Below, piece after piece: positions 38,453 through 46,129 of a DNA stretch of 64,000 nt. This DNA comes from Streptomyces sp. NBC_01454 (lineage in GTDB: Bacteria > Actinomycetota > Actinomycetes > Streptomycetales > Streptomycetaceae): NCBI RefSeq assembly GCF_036227565.1, contig NZ_CP109460.1, positions 1,302,001-1,366,000 of the forward strand, in the 5' to 3' direction. The notes beneath the pieces were generated by a model. That model was not told the DNA's origin and did not search any database. It saw nothing but the letters and a program-made list of their open reading frames with translations. The translations under genes and the position numbers were made by a program. How positions within the stretch are numbered: position 1 is the first letter of the stretch; every line of letters begins with the position of its first letter.

Positions 38453-40009
38453 ATGACAGCCACTACGATCCCAGCCAGCAATCCCGACGAGTTCCCCATC
38501 GGCGCGCCCGCCGTGGACCTGGCGTGGCAGAGCGACGACCAGAACCTGTGGTTCGTGACAGCAGAGGGCACGATCGGCCGCTTCGAGCCCCGTAGCCCCT
38601 GGGGCAGCACCGTCTTCACTCCGGGGCCGCCCTTTGCCGGTACCGCTGACTCCCTGGTCGCCTGGCCCGGCCACGGGGTGTGGACCTTCGTCTCGGGACA
38701 GAGCGAAGCCGCCTTCGTCAAATGCGACAACCACGGCAGCTATCAGATCCACCCTCTGGACAGCGGGCGGGAATGCCACTCCATGGCGTTCGCCAAGAGC
38801 CGTGAAGGATGGGACCGCATCGTCGCGGTACTGTCCGACCGGAACCGGCTGGTCTTCGTCAACTCCGGTGGTGTCACCTCGAATTCACTCTCGTACGATG
38901 ACGGCCTCTACGGCGTGGCCGTCTCGGAGCGCGAGCCGACCCTCTACTGGCTCAGCTCTCCCGGGGGCAGGTCGCTGGTCAGGTATGACGCGCACAACGG
39001 CGCCTTCCTGCCTCCCGTCAACATCGGCGTCGAGGCACGGGACCTGGCGGTGACGCCGTCGGGCGACACCGTATGGGTGGCCGGCCCGGACAACGCGATC
39101 TTCAAGTACGGCGTCGAGGACGGTCTGATCACGCGTGTCGACGCCCCCTCTCCGGCACACCGCCTGAAGACGACGGCGGACGGCACCCTCTGGTTCACCA
39201 GCACCCAGGGCGACGCCATCGGCTACGTCCTGCCCGGAGAGGGCAGGGCGACCATGTTCTCCACCGGCGACGGTTCGCAGCCCTCGGGGCTGGCCGTGTC
39301 CGCCGACAGCCGACTGTGGGCCGCGCTCTCCGGCAGGCCGGCGTTGCGGCGCGTGTCCCGGTACCGGCTGGCCGTCGTCTCCGGAGACGACCAGTCGGTC
39401 GCGGTCGGTCAGCGCTTCCCCGAACCGCTCGTGGTCAAGGCCGTCCAGCTGGACGGTACGCCGGTGGCCCAGCAACGGATCGAGTTCTCCGTCGAGGGCG
39501 GTTCGGCCGTCTTCGAGAACGGCAAACCGAAGGAGGTCCGATACACCGGCAGCGACCTCGACCAGGCCGGCGTCGCCACGAGCTCCCTGCTCAAGACGCT
39601 CAAGGAAGGCCCCTGCGTCGTCACCGCCCGCTGGTCGGAGACCGAGGCCGTCGCCTCCTTCTCCCGGCTCACCGTCACCCCGCCGGTGGGTGCCGCGCAC
39701 CACGTCCGGTACATCGCGGGTGCCGGGCAGACCGTAACCCCGGGGAAGTCCTTCGACGAGCCGATGAAGGTCATCGTGGAGGACGAGAACGGCAGTCCCG
39801 TTCCGGGCGCCGAGGTCACCTTCAAGATCCGGGACGAGGGTGCGGCGACGTTCCCCGGCGGAGTGGACACCGCCAAGGTGACCAGCGGAACCGACGGTTC
39901 GGCCGCCTCCCCGGTGCTGACGGCCGGTGACAAGGCGGACGTGTTCGCCGTACGGGTCCGGGTGGCGAAGACCCCGGTCAGCCTTCTGCTCGACCAGTAC
40001 ATCCAGTGA
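38453..40009 (+). CDS. Vgb-like beta-propeller protein with two Ig-like (Big_1) domains
   Basis: The protein has 518 residues from ATG 38453 with an AGGAGGG site. The N-terminal propeller (about 15-305) has repeats such as QNLWFVTAEGTIGRFEP, TVWVAGPDNAIFKYG and TLWFTSTQGDAIGYV. Two Big_1-type domains follow (about 310-410 and 412-515), each with the x-P-V-x-x-x-x-V/I-x-F pattern: DGTPVAQQRIEFSVEGGSAVF and NGSPVPGAEVTFKIRDEG. Big_1 domains occur in adhesins and invasins. It lies 54 bp after the first propeller gene and is architecturally its paralogue. The pair could form fibre-like target-binding appendages; this is inference. Confidence 0.82.
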   Translation: MTATTIPASNPDEFPIGAPAVDLAWQSDDQNLWFVTAEGTIGRFEPRSPWGSTVFTPGPPFAGTADSLVAWPGHGVWTFVSGQSEAAFVKCDNHGSYQIHPLDSGRECHSMAFAKSREGWDRIVAVLSDRNRLVFVNSGGVTSNSLSYDDGLYGVAVSEREPTLYWLSSPGGRSLVRYDAHNGAFLPPVNIGVEARDLAVTPSGDTVWVAGPDNAIFKYGVEDGLITRVDAPSPAHRLKTTADGTLWFTSTQGDAIGYVLPGEGRATMFSTGDGSQPSGLAVSADSRLWAALSGRPALRRVSRYRLAVVSGDDQSVAVGQRFPEPLVVKAVQLDGTPVAQQRIEFSVEGGSAVFENGKPKEVRYTGSDLDQAGVATSSLLKTLKEGPCVVTARWSETEAVASFSRLTVTPPVGAAHHVRYIAGAGQTVTPGKSFDEPMKVIVEDENGSPVPGAEVTFKIRDEGAATFPGGVDTAKVTSGTDGSAASPVLTAGDKADVFAVRVRVAKTPVSLLLDQYIQ

Positions 40010-40114
40010 CGGCCGCGCACTGACCGACCCTCCCGGCTCCCACCCCTGCGGCGGGAGCCGGGATCCGCCGGCCGGCACCCGGTTGCCCGGCGCAGAAGGA
40101 GGGACCGCCCCACC

Positions 40115-40510
40115 ATGCAGGAGAACGATTCGCTGCTGCGCACCGAGTACGACTTCGAGCTTCCCCACGGCTATGTGGACGCCGCGGGCACTGTGCACCG
40201 CAAGGGCGCCATGCGGCTCGCCACGGCCCGCGACGAGCTGTCGCCCCTGATCGACCAGCGGGTCCGGGAGAACCCCGCCTATCTGGGGGTCGTCCTCCTC
40301 AGCCTCGTCATCACGCGGCTGGGGACCGTGAGCGACATCCACGCGGGCGTGGTGGAACGGCTCTTCGCCAAGGACCTCGCCCATCTCCAGGACCTCTACC
40401 GACGCATCAACGGCCTGGACTCCGGTCACGGAGCCGTCGCCTGCCCCTCCTGCGGAACGAGCTTCGCCCTGCCCGGACCGGCCACGGGCGGCCGCCTGGG
40501 GGAAGCATGA
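40115..40510 (+). CDS. Small eCIS/phage-tail-associated protein with CPxCG zinc motif
   Basis: The protein has 131 residues from ATG 40115 with an AGGAGGG site. The N-terminal half begins YDFELPHGYVDAAGTVHRKG, then MRLATARDEL and a hydrophobic YLGVVLLSLVITRLG helix. It ends with a CPSCGTSFALPG zinc-ribbon half. This layout is found in small proteins at the beginning of contractile-tail operons and resembles T4-like tail assembly factors, but I cannot name the exact role. The stop overlaps the next start (ATGA). Confidence 0.75.
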   Translation: MQENDSLLRTEYDFELPHGYVDAAGTVHRKGAMRLATARDELSPLIDQRVRENPAYLGVVLLSLVITRLGTVSDIHAGVVERLFAKDLAHLQDLYRRINGLDSGHGAVACPSCGTSFALPGPATGGRLGEA

Positions 40511-40665
40511 CGCACCCGGAGCGCCGGCTCCGTGAGGAGAGCGCCTACCTCGCCTATCACTTCCACTGGGCGTACGAGGACATCCTCGCCCTGCCGCACG
40601 CGGAGCGGCGCGCGTGGGTGCGTGAGATCGCGCGGATCAACTCCTCGATCGGTGAGGGGCGGTGA
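40507..40665 (+). CDS. DUF6760 family small tail-associated protein
   Basis: This 52-residue protein overlaps both neighbours (ATGA upstream, GTGA downstream). EESAYLAYHFHWAYEDILAL followed by PHAERRAWVREIARIN is typical of DUF6760, a short helical protein in phage-tail and eCIS operons corresponding in position to Afp6-like proteins. Its role is unknown, perhaps assembly of the tube initiator. Confidence 0.82.
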   Translation: MTHPERRLREESAYLAYHFHWAYEDILALPHAERRAWVREIARINSSIGEGR

Positions 40666-42647
40666 GTGTGGTGGGGGTGGTGGGGGTGCTCAAGCGGTTG
40701 AACCCGTTGGGCTCTTTGAAGCCCGAGCGGTGGCGGCGGGGGCGGCGTACGGGCCGAGCACCGGCGCCGGCCTCTCCGGAGGGGGCTCTGCCCGGCCCTC
40801 CGCCACGTGCGGACTGGAGCGTCGTCGCACCTGTCGGCCTGTTACGGCTGCCGGTGCCGCTCTCCTGCGGGCTCGACGGCTTCCGGCAGGACCTCGCGGC
40901 CTGGCGCCCGGCGCCGCTCGTCACGGCCGACGGCCGGCTGCTGCCACGCGGGGTGCCGCTGGCGCTGGTGCCGGCCGACCATGGCGCTCCACCGTTCGCG
41001 GTGGCAGTGGTGACGGAAGTGCCGCCGGCCGCCGGGGGGTTACCGCCATCCGAGTTGTCGGGGGTGGAGGTGGCCTCCTCCCCGGTCCCACCCCTTCCCG
41101 GAACCGGGGGCTTCGCCGCCGTTCCGCTGGTGGACGCCGGGCACGTGGGTCATCGGCCCGGCGCGTACGGGACGGGCGCCCGGTGCGGGGACGAGGCCGT
41201 TGACGAGGTTGCGGAACTCCGCCTGCCTTCGCGGGGAATCCGCCTGCCCCCGCAGGGAGATGGCGCGGACCGGCGAGCCCGAAGCGGGCCCGAGGACCGG
41301 TCCGGAGCTTCGCCGGGCCCGGAGCGTGCCGAGGACCGTACACCCGGGCCTGTCGACAGCCCCGGGAAGCACCGGGGGCCAGGGGCCAGGGGGAAAGCCG
41401 ACGGCACCGATACGCCGGCGAGTCCGGGGCACGACGGGCCCGAAGCCGACCGGGCCCCTGGTCGTGCCATCGTCCCGGGGCGCGACGGAGACTGCCTCGG
41501 CCACCGTGAAGCTCACCCGAACCGAGGTGAAGCCGACGGCCACAACCCGACAGGGGGCGCCCCGGGACCTCGCCAGAGCCCAACCGGCCCGGGTGAAGCA
41601 CCCGGCCGTGGGCTTCCTCATCACCTCGGAGACCGCCGACCCCGCCCCACCCGGGCCGAAGCCGACCGCCCCGACCCGGCAAAGGGCCAGGAACCGCACC
41701 GTGCCCGACCAAGCCAAGGCGAGCGCCCCGTGTTTCGTCTTCCTTGGAGCCGCAGGCACCGCCGGCACGGATCGAACCAGGGCGCGGCCGACGGCTCCGG
41801 CGCGTCATGGGGTGCGGGGCGCCATCAGGACCAGACCGGCCAGGGCGAAGCCCCCGGCGTTGCCCCTCCCGGGAACCCCGGGCACCGCCGGCGGCGGCGC
41901 CAACCGGGCCGGGACACAGCCGATACTCCCGACCCGGCAAGGGAACCGGGCGACGGTCAAGGCAAGTGGGGACAAGGAGATGTCCCCGATCCCGTCACCC
42001 CGAGGAGCCCCGGCCGCGCCGGGACCCGGGGCGGCCACAGCGAGGGCCGAGCGACGCCGCCGCAAGGTTCCGGTCGCCCCCTGGACCGGCAGGACCACGA
42101 CGCGTTCCCCAGCACGACGCGGCCGGGAGTGTCGGAGCAACTCAGCGGCCGGCAGGCCCCCGGCGAACCGCCCGCCCCCAACCCTCCGCGGGGGCCGAGG
42201 CGGAGCCCCGGACCGGGGAAGGGGCGGGAACAGGGAACCCTCCCTCCGACCGGTCCCCGGCACCGACTCGGCGTCGGGCAGCCGCTCCCTCAGGTACCCG
42301 TCACCGCCATGCCGTTCGTCACCCCGCCCGCCGCCGGGAACGGACCACCGCCCGGCGCAGCGGCCGGTGGTCCGTCCACCGACGCCCCCGTGTTCACCTC
42401 CACCCCGTCCCCCGCCCCACCCCCGCAGACCACACGAAAACCGACCACACCGGACACCGCTGCCCTCGCCCGCGAGGTGGCTCAGGAAATCGCCCGGCGG
42501 CACGCCGGTCTCCTGGCCGAGGCCGTGGTTCCGTCCCTCGGGCTCTCCCGGCTGATGCGCCGCGCGGCGACGCGGTGGCAGTCGCAGTCGCTGCCCGCAC
42601 CACCGCCCAGGGAAGACAACCCCTGGGGTACCTATCCGCCCCGCTGA
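40662..42647 (+). CDS. Low-complexity Pro/Gly-rich eCIS protein with internal frame switch
   Basis: The frame is open for 661 residues from GTG 40662, coupled to DUF6760. The N-terminal part (to about 41.2 kb) and the C-terminal part (from about 42.07 kb, ending ALAREVAQEIARRH and RRAATRWQSQS) have the normal strong third-position GC. Between them the third-position GC signal moves to the +1 frame, and a tandem repeat of 42-44 codons is in phase only in that frame. Either two compensating frameshifts occurred, or the middle is a spacer free to drift. Its length could serve a length-setting or linker role, but I cannot assign a function. Confidence 0.6.
   Translation: MSVVGVVGVLKRLNPLGSLKPERWRRGRRTGRAPAPASPEGALPGPPPRADWSVVAPVGLLRLPVPLSCGLDGFRQDLAAWRPAPLVTADGRLLPRGVPLALVPADHGAPPFAVAVVTEVPPAAGGLPPSELSGVEVASSPVPPLPGTGGFAAVPLVDAGHVGHRPGAYGTGARCGDEAVDEVAELRLPSRGIRLPPQGDGADRRARSGPEDRSGASPGPERAEDRTPGPVDSPGKHRGPGARGKADGTDTPASPGHDGPEADRAPGRAIVPGRDGDCLGHREAHPNRGEADGHNPTGGAPGPRQSPTGPGEAPGRGLPHHLGDRRPRPTRAEADRPDPAKGQEPHRARPSQGERPVFRLPWSRRHRRHGSNQGAADGSGASWGAGRHQDQTGQGEAPGVAPPGNPGHRRRRRQPGRDTADTPDPAREPGDGQGKWGQGDVPDPVTPRSPGRAGTRGGHSEGRATPPQGSGRPLDRQDHDAFPSTTRPGVSEQLSGRQAPGEPPAPNPPRGPRRSPGPGKGREQGTLPPTGPRHRLGVGQPLPQVPVTAMPFVTPPAAGNGPPPGAAAGGPSTDAPVFTSTPSPAPPPQTTRKPTTPDTAALAREVAQEIARRHAGLLAEAVVPSLGLSRLMRRAATRWQSQSLPAPPPREDNPWGTYPPR
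41530..41960 (+). repeat. Imperfect tandem repeat, unit 126-132 bp
   Basis: Successive GCCGAC/T marks start at 41532, 41661, 41787 and 41919, that is 129, 126 and 132 bases apart, all multiples of three. In the +1 frame each unit begins K/R/Q-P-T/I and contains a T-R-Q or A-R-H segment. Weaker units lie upstream to about 41396. Confidence 0.65.
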
Positions 42648-42704
42648 CGCCCCACGCTTCACTCCCGCAGCAGCCAACCGCCTGATCCCACGGAGTGCAC
42701 GCAC

Positions 42705-43136
42705 ATGCCGGACCAGCCGTTCGCCGTCAGTTCCCACTTCCAGCTCTCCATCGGCATGCACGCCCTCGGCTCCTTCACCTCCTGCGAAGGGCTCGGCTGC
42801 GCCATGGACGTCGAGGAGCGCATCGAGGGCGGGACGAACGGGCACGTGTGGCAGCTGCCGACACGGCTGCGCTACACGAACGTCGTGGTCAGCAGGCCGC
42901 TGACCCAGGAGACCGTGCTCGTCTGGGCGTGGCTGCGGGCGCAGGTGATCGAACCGGTGCGGCTGCCGGGGCAACTCGTCGCCCTCGGCCCGGACCGGCG
43001 GCCGCTGGTGCGGTGGCTGCTCGACGGTGTGCTGCCGGTGCGCTGGAGCGGACCGACGTTCGATGTGGACCAGTCGCAGCCTGCCCGGGAGACCTTGGAG
43101 ATCGCCCACGACGGCTTCCTGGGCATCACCGTCTGA
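42705..43136 (+). CDS. Phage tail tube-type protein (gp19 family, TIGR02241-like), baseplate-side
   Basis: The 143-residue protein begins PFAVSSHFQLSIGMHALGSF, then TSCEGLGCAMDVEERIEGG, a hallmark of T4 gp19-like tube proteins, and ends with ARETLEIAHDGFLGITV. It is paralogous to the main tube protein at 59843-60283. In Afp-like systems a second tube protein (Afp5 position) links the tube to the spike complex; its location right before the LysM tube protein and VgrG-like spike supports that role. Confidence 0.88.
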   Translation: MPDQPFAVSSHFQLSIGMHALGSFTSCEGLGCAMDVEERIEGGTNGHVWQLPTRLRYTNVVVSRPLTQETVLVWAWLRAQVIEPVRLPGQLVALGPDRRPLVRWLLDGVLPVRWSGPTFDVDQSQPARETLEIAHDGFLGITV

Positions 43137-43188
43137 CCCGTCCGAGCCCTCCGAACCGCTGACCCGTCCGAACCGCCGAGAGGACCAC

Positions 43189-43911
43189 ATGCTTCCCGAG
43201 CTGTTGGGAGGCGCGCCGGTACGCGCCGCCCTCGTGATCTACGACCCGCCGACGGGGACCGGCAACGCCCCGGGGCCGGAACGCGGCCGCGTCCGCTTCC
43301 ACTTCAACCCCGACCGGGTCCAGGTCGGCAAGCAGGCCCGCTGGGACCGCAGCCCGGCGCCCTCCAGCGAGGAGGCGGCGCGGGCGCAGTTCGTGGGGGC
43401 CCAGCCGCGCACGATGACGCTGGAGGTGTTCCTGGACGCGGGCGACTTCCGCTCCGGCGTACAGGACCAGGTGGAGAAGCTGCTCGACTGCTGCGCCCCG
43501 ACCGCGCGGAGCGCCACGGCGAAGCCCGCGTCGGCACCCTGGGTGCGGCTGGAGTGGGGGCGTTCTCGCACGACCGCGTTCCTCGCGCTCGTGACGCAGG
43601 TCGACGCGGCGTACACCCGGTTCGGGCACGACGGCACACCGCTGCGCGCCACCTGCACCGTCTCCCTGGAGGAGGTGGGCGGCTCGACGCCCCGACAGAA
43701 CCCGACGTCGGGCGGCGACGGGGCGGTGGACACCCACCTCGTGGTGGCGGGCGACACCCTGGCCGGACTGGCGTGGCAGGCGTACGGCGATCCGACGAGG
43801 TGGCGGGCGATCGCCGCGGCCAACGGCGTCGACGATCCGGCCCAGGTGCCCGTGGGCACGGTGCTGGTTCTGCCGGTCCTGGAGGAACGACCCTCTGGAG
43901 GTACCTGGTGA
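43189..43911 (+). CDS. CIS tube protein with C-terminal LysM domain (Afp7-like)
   Basis: The protein has 240 residues from ATG 43189 with GAGAGGA upstream. The N-terminal domain (RVRFHFNPDRVQVGKQARWD, MTLEVFLDAG) is the CIS_tube family. The C-terminal LysM (about 184-232: HLVVAGDTLAGLAWQAYGDP followed by TRWRAIAAANGVDD) is typical of Afp7/gp53-like baseplate proteins that clamp the spike. The stop overlaps the VgrG-like gene start (GTGA). Confidence 0.9.
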   Translation: MLPELLGGAPVRAALVIYDPPTGTGNAPGPERGRVRFHFNPDRVQVGKQARWDRSPAPSSEEAARAQFVGAQPRTMTLEVFLDAGDFRSGVQDQVEKLLDCCAPTARSATAKPASAPWVRLEWGRSRTTAFLALVTQVDAAYTRFGHDGTPLRATCTVSLEEVGGSTPRQNPTSGGDGAVDTHLVVAGDTLAGLAWQAYGDPTRWRAIAAANGVDDPAQVPVGTVLVLPVLEERPSGGTW

Positions 43912-45704
43912 CAGAGCGGCTGTACGCGGCGGAGCCGCTCATGGCCTTCGGTTCCCCGCTGCGGGAGCAGTGGGCGGAACGGCTGGTGGAGGCTTCCGTG
44001 GACACGTCCGTGGGTCTGCCGGCCCGCGCGACCCTACGGTTCCGCGATCCCGGGCACCAGCTCCTGGCAGCGGCGCGCATCGCCGTCGGCGAGCCGCTGA
44101 CCGTGGCGGTGGCCGCCGCACGCCGCCGCACCCGGGTGGGGATCTTCGACGGCGAGGTCACGGCGCTGGAGACCGAGGTGGACGCGGACGGGACGTTCAC
44201 GACCGTGCGGGCCATGGACCGGGGGCACCGACTGACGCGGGGGCGGCGGGTGACCGCCTACGTCGAGACCACGGTGGCCGAGGTCGCCCGGCAGGCCGCC
44301 TCCCGGCACGGGCTGACGACCGGCCGGATCGACGCCGAGCGCACCCGCATCCCGCACGTGGCCCAACCCAACCTGACCGACTGGGAGTTCCTGAACCACC
44401 TCGCCGACCAGCGCGGCCTGCGCCTGACGGTCGACGGGAGCACCCTCCACATGCGCCGCCCGGCCGCCGCCGACGCGGCGCCCGCACCCGGCACGGGGGC
44501 GGACCGAAGCCCGTTCGTCCTGGAGCACGGGGTGAACCTGCTGGGGCTGCGCGCCGCCGTGTCCTCCGAGGCGCAGGTCGCCGAGGTGGAGGTCCGGGGC
44601 TGGGATCCCGACGGCAAGGCCGCGCTGTCCGCGAAGGCCGGTGCGGGCGACAGCGAACGGCTGCGCCTGGGCGTCACGCCCGCGCGGCTCGGCACGGCCT
44701 TCCCCGGCCCGGCGCCGGAACTGCTCGTCGGCGGCCGGGCGGACACCACCGCGCCGCAGGTGGACGCGGCGGCCCGCGCCCTGGCGGCGGAGTCGGCGGC
44801 GGCGATGGCCACGTTGGCCGCCGAGGTCGCGGGCACCCCCGAGCTGCGGGCGGGCGTCGCGGTGGCGCTGGCCGGGGTGGGTGAGCCGTTCACCGGCAAG
44901 TACACCATCACCTCCTGTGGTCACGTCTTCGACGGGGACCAGGGCTACCGGACCCTGGTCCGGGTGGGCCCGCTTCCCCCGCCCGTCGTGCCCTACCCGC
45001 CGCCGCTGTGCGCGCTGGGCGTCGCGGTGGCGGTCGTCACGGACATCAAGGAACCGGGAGAGGGGCAGCGGGGCGCCGTACGGCTGCGTCTTCCGTGGCT
45101 GTCGCAGGACTATGTGACGGACTGGGTCCGTACCGTCCAGTGGGGCGGGGTCGATGGCGGCGGCGTGTTCGCTCCGGAGGCGGGGGACGAGGTCCTCGTC
45201 GGGTTCGAGCACGGGCGGCTGGACCGGCCGTACGTCCTCGGCGGGCTCTACAACGGCGTCGACGCCCCCACCGATCACGGCCTGCCACTCGTCGACGCCG
45301 GTACCGGCCGGGCCAACAGGCGTTCCCTGGCGTCCCGTTCAGGTGATCGCCTCGAACTGCTCAGCGCCGCCGACGGCCCCCAGGGCGTCCGCCTCCTGAG
45401 CGGCGACGGCAAGCTCGTCACCCACCTCGACCGGAAGGACACCACCATCGCCGTCACGGCGGGGGAGGGAGCGAAAACCGTACGGGTCTCGCTCGACGGC
45501 CGCGGTGACGGCACCTTGACCATCGACGCGGGCGAGACGGGCACCCTGATTCTCAGGGCCGGCACGGTGAACGTCACGGCGGCCGGCAGCGGCGGCGGGC
45601 AGCTGACGCTGGAGGGCGCCACCGTCACGGTGAAGAGCGGCGGCGATCTCAAGCTCGAAGGGCAGCGGACCACGATCACCGGCAACACCGTCGACATCAA
45701 CTGA
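43908..45704 (+). CDS. VgrG-like spike / baseplate assembly protein V (Afp8-like)
   Basis: The protein has 598 residues from a GTG overlapping the LysM gene stop. The N-terminal half corresponds to phage late-control gene D/gp27-like domains (YVETTVAEVARQAASRHGL, LTDWEFLNHLADQRGLRLTV). A gp5 OB-fold domain follows (about 368-450: GAVRLRLPWLSQDYVTDWVR, then DEVLVGFEHGRLDRPYVLGG). The C-terminal 120 residues have repeating beta strands (TLTIDAGETGTLILRAG, GGDLKLEGQRTTITGN), which should form the trimeric needle. It punctures the target envelope. A PAAR tip gene, usual nearby, was not found. Confidence 0.92.
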   Translation: MTERLYAAEPLMAFGSPLREQWAERLVEASVDTSVGLPARATLRFRDPGHQLLAAARIAVGEPLTVAVAAARRRTRVGIFDGEVTALETEVDADGTFTTVRAMDRGHRLTRGRRVTAYVETTVAEVARQAASRHGLTTGRIDAERTRIPHVAQPNLTDWEFLNHLADQRGLRLTVDGSTLHMRRPAAADAAPAPGTGADRSPFVLEHGVNLLGLRAAVSSEAQVAEVEVRGWDPDGKAALSAKAGAGDSERLRLGVTPARLGTAFPGPAPELLVGGRADTTAPQVDAAARALAAESAAAMATLAAEVAGTPELRAGVAVALAGVGEPFTGKYTITSCGHVFDGDQGYRTLVRVGPLPPPVVPYPPPLCALGVAVAVVTDIKEPGEGQRGAVRLRLPWLSQDYVTDWVRTVQWGGVDGGGVFAPEAGDEVLVGFEHGRLDRPYVLGGLYNGVDAPTDHGLPLVDAGTGRANRRSLASRSGDRLELLSAADGPQGVRLLSGDGKLVTHLDRKDTTIAVTAGEGAKTVRVSLDGRGDGTLTIDAGETGTLILRAGTVNVTAAGSGGGQLTLEGATVTVKSGGDLKLEGQRTTITGNTVDIN

Positions 45705-45727
45705 CCCGGCACGGAGGGAAGAAGACC

Positions 45728-46129
45728 GTGGACATCATCGGCGCGGGGTGGGCGTTCCCCGCCGTCATCACCGGCACCGGCCGCGTGGGTCTGGCGACCG
45801 GTGCCGAGGACGTGGCACAGGCCGTGCGCATCATCCTGTCCACCGCGCCGGGCGAGCGGTCGATGCGGCCGGAGTTCGGCTGCGGCATCCACGGCCTGGT
45901 CTTCGGCTCGCTCGACGCCACGACTGTCGCCCGTGCCGATGCGGAGGTGCGCCGGGCACTCGACCGGTGGGAACCGCGGATCGAGGTCGACGACCTGCTG
46001 TTCAGCACGGACAGCGAGGACATCGGCGTGCTCTACATCGACATCCGCTACCGGCTGCGCGCCACCAACGAACCCCGCAACCTCGTCTTCCCCTTCTACA
46101 CCCTGCCCGGAGACTCCCCGAGTGAGTGA
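45728..46129 (+). CDS. Baseplate wedge protein, GPW/gp25 family (Afp9-like)
   Basis: The 133-residue protein starts at GTG 45728. It shows the gp25 pattern: GWAFPAVITGTGRVGLATG, then AQAVRIILSTAPGERSMRPE with FGCGIHGLVF and the later YRLRATNEPRNLVFPFY. gp25 is the conserved core of contractile baseplates and templates sheath polymerisation. It overlaps the next gene by 8 bases. Confidence 0.94.
   Translation: MDIIGAGWAFPAVITGTGRVGLATGAEDVAQAVRIILSTAPGERSMRPEFGCGIHGLVFGSLDATTVARADAEVRRALDRWEPRIEVDDLLFSTDSEDIGVLYIDIRYRLRATNEPRNLVFPFYTLPGDSPSE

Noticed and set aside
40921..41940. Minus-strand frames over the low-complexity eCIS gene
   Set aside because: They mirror the DNA repeat and have no start signals; the plus-strand flanks are clearly part of the operon.
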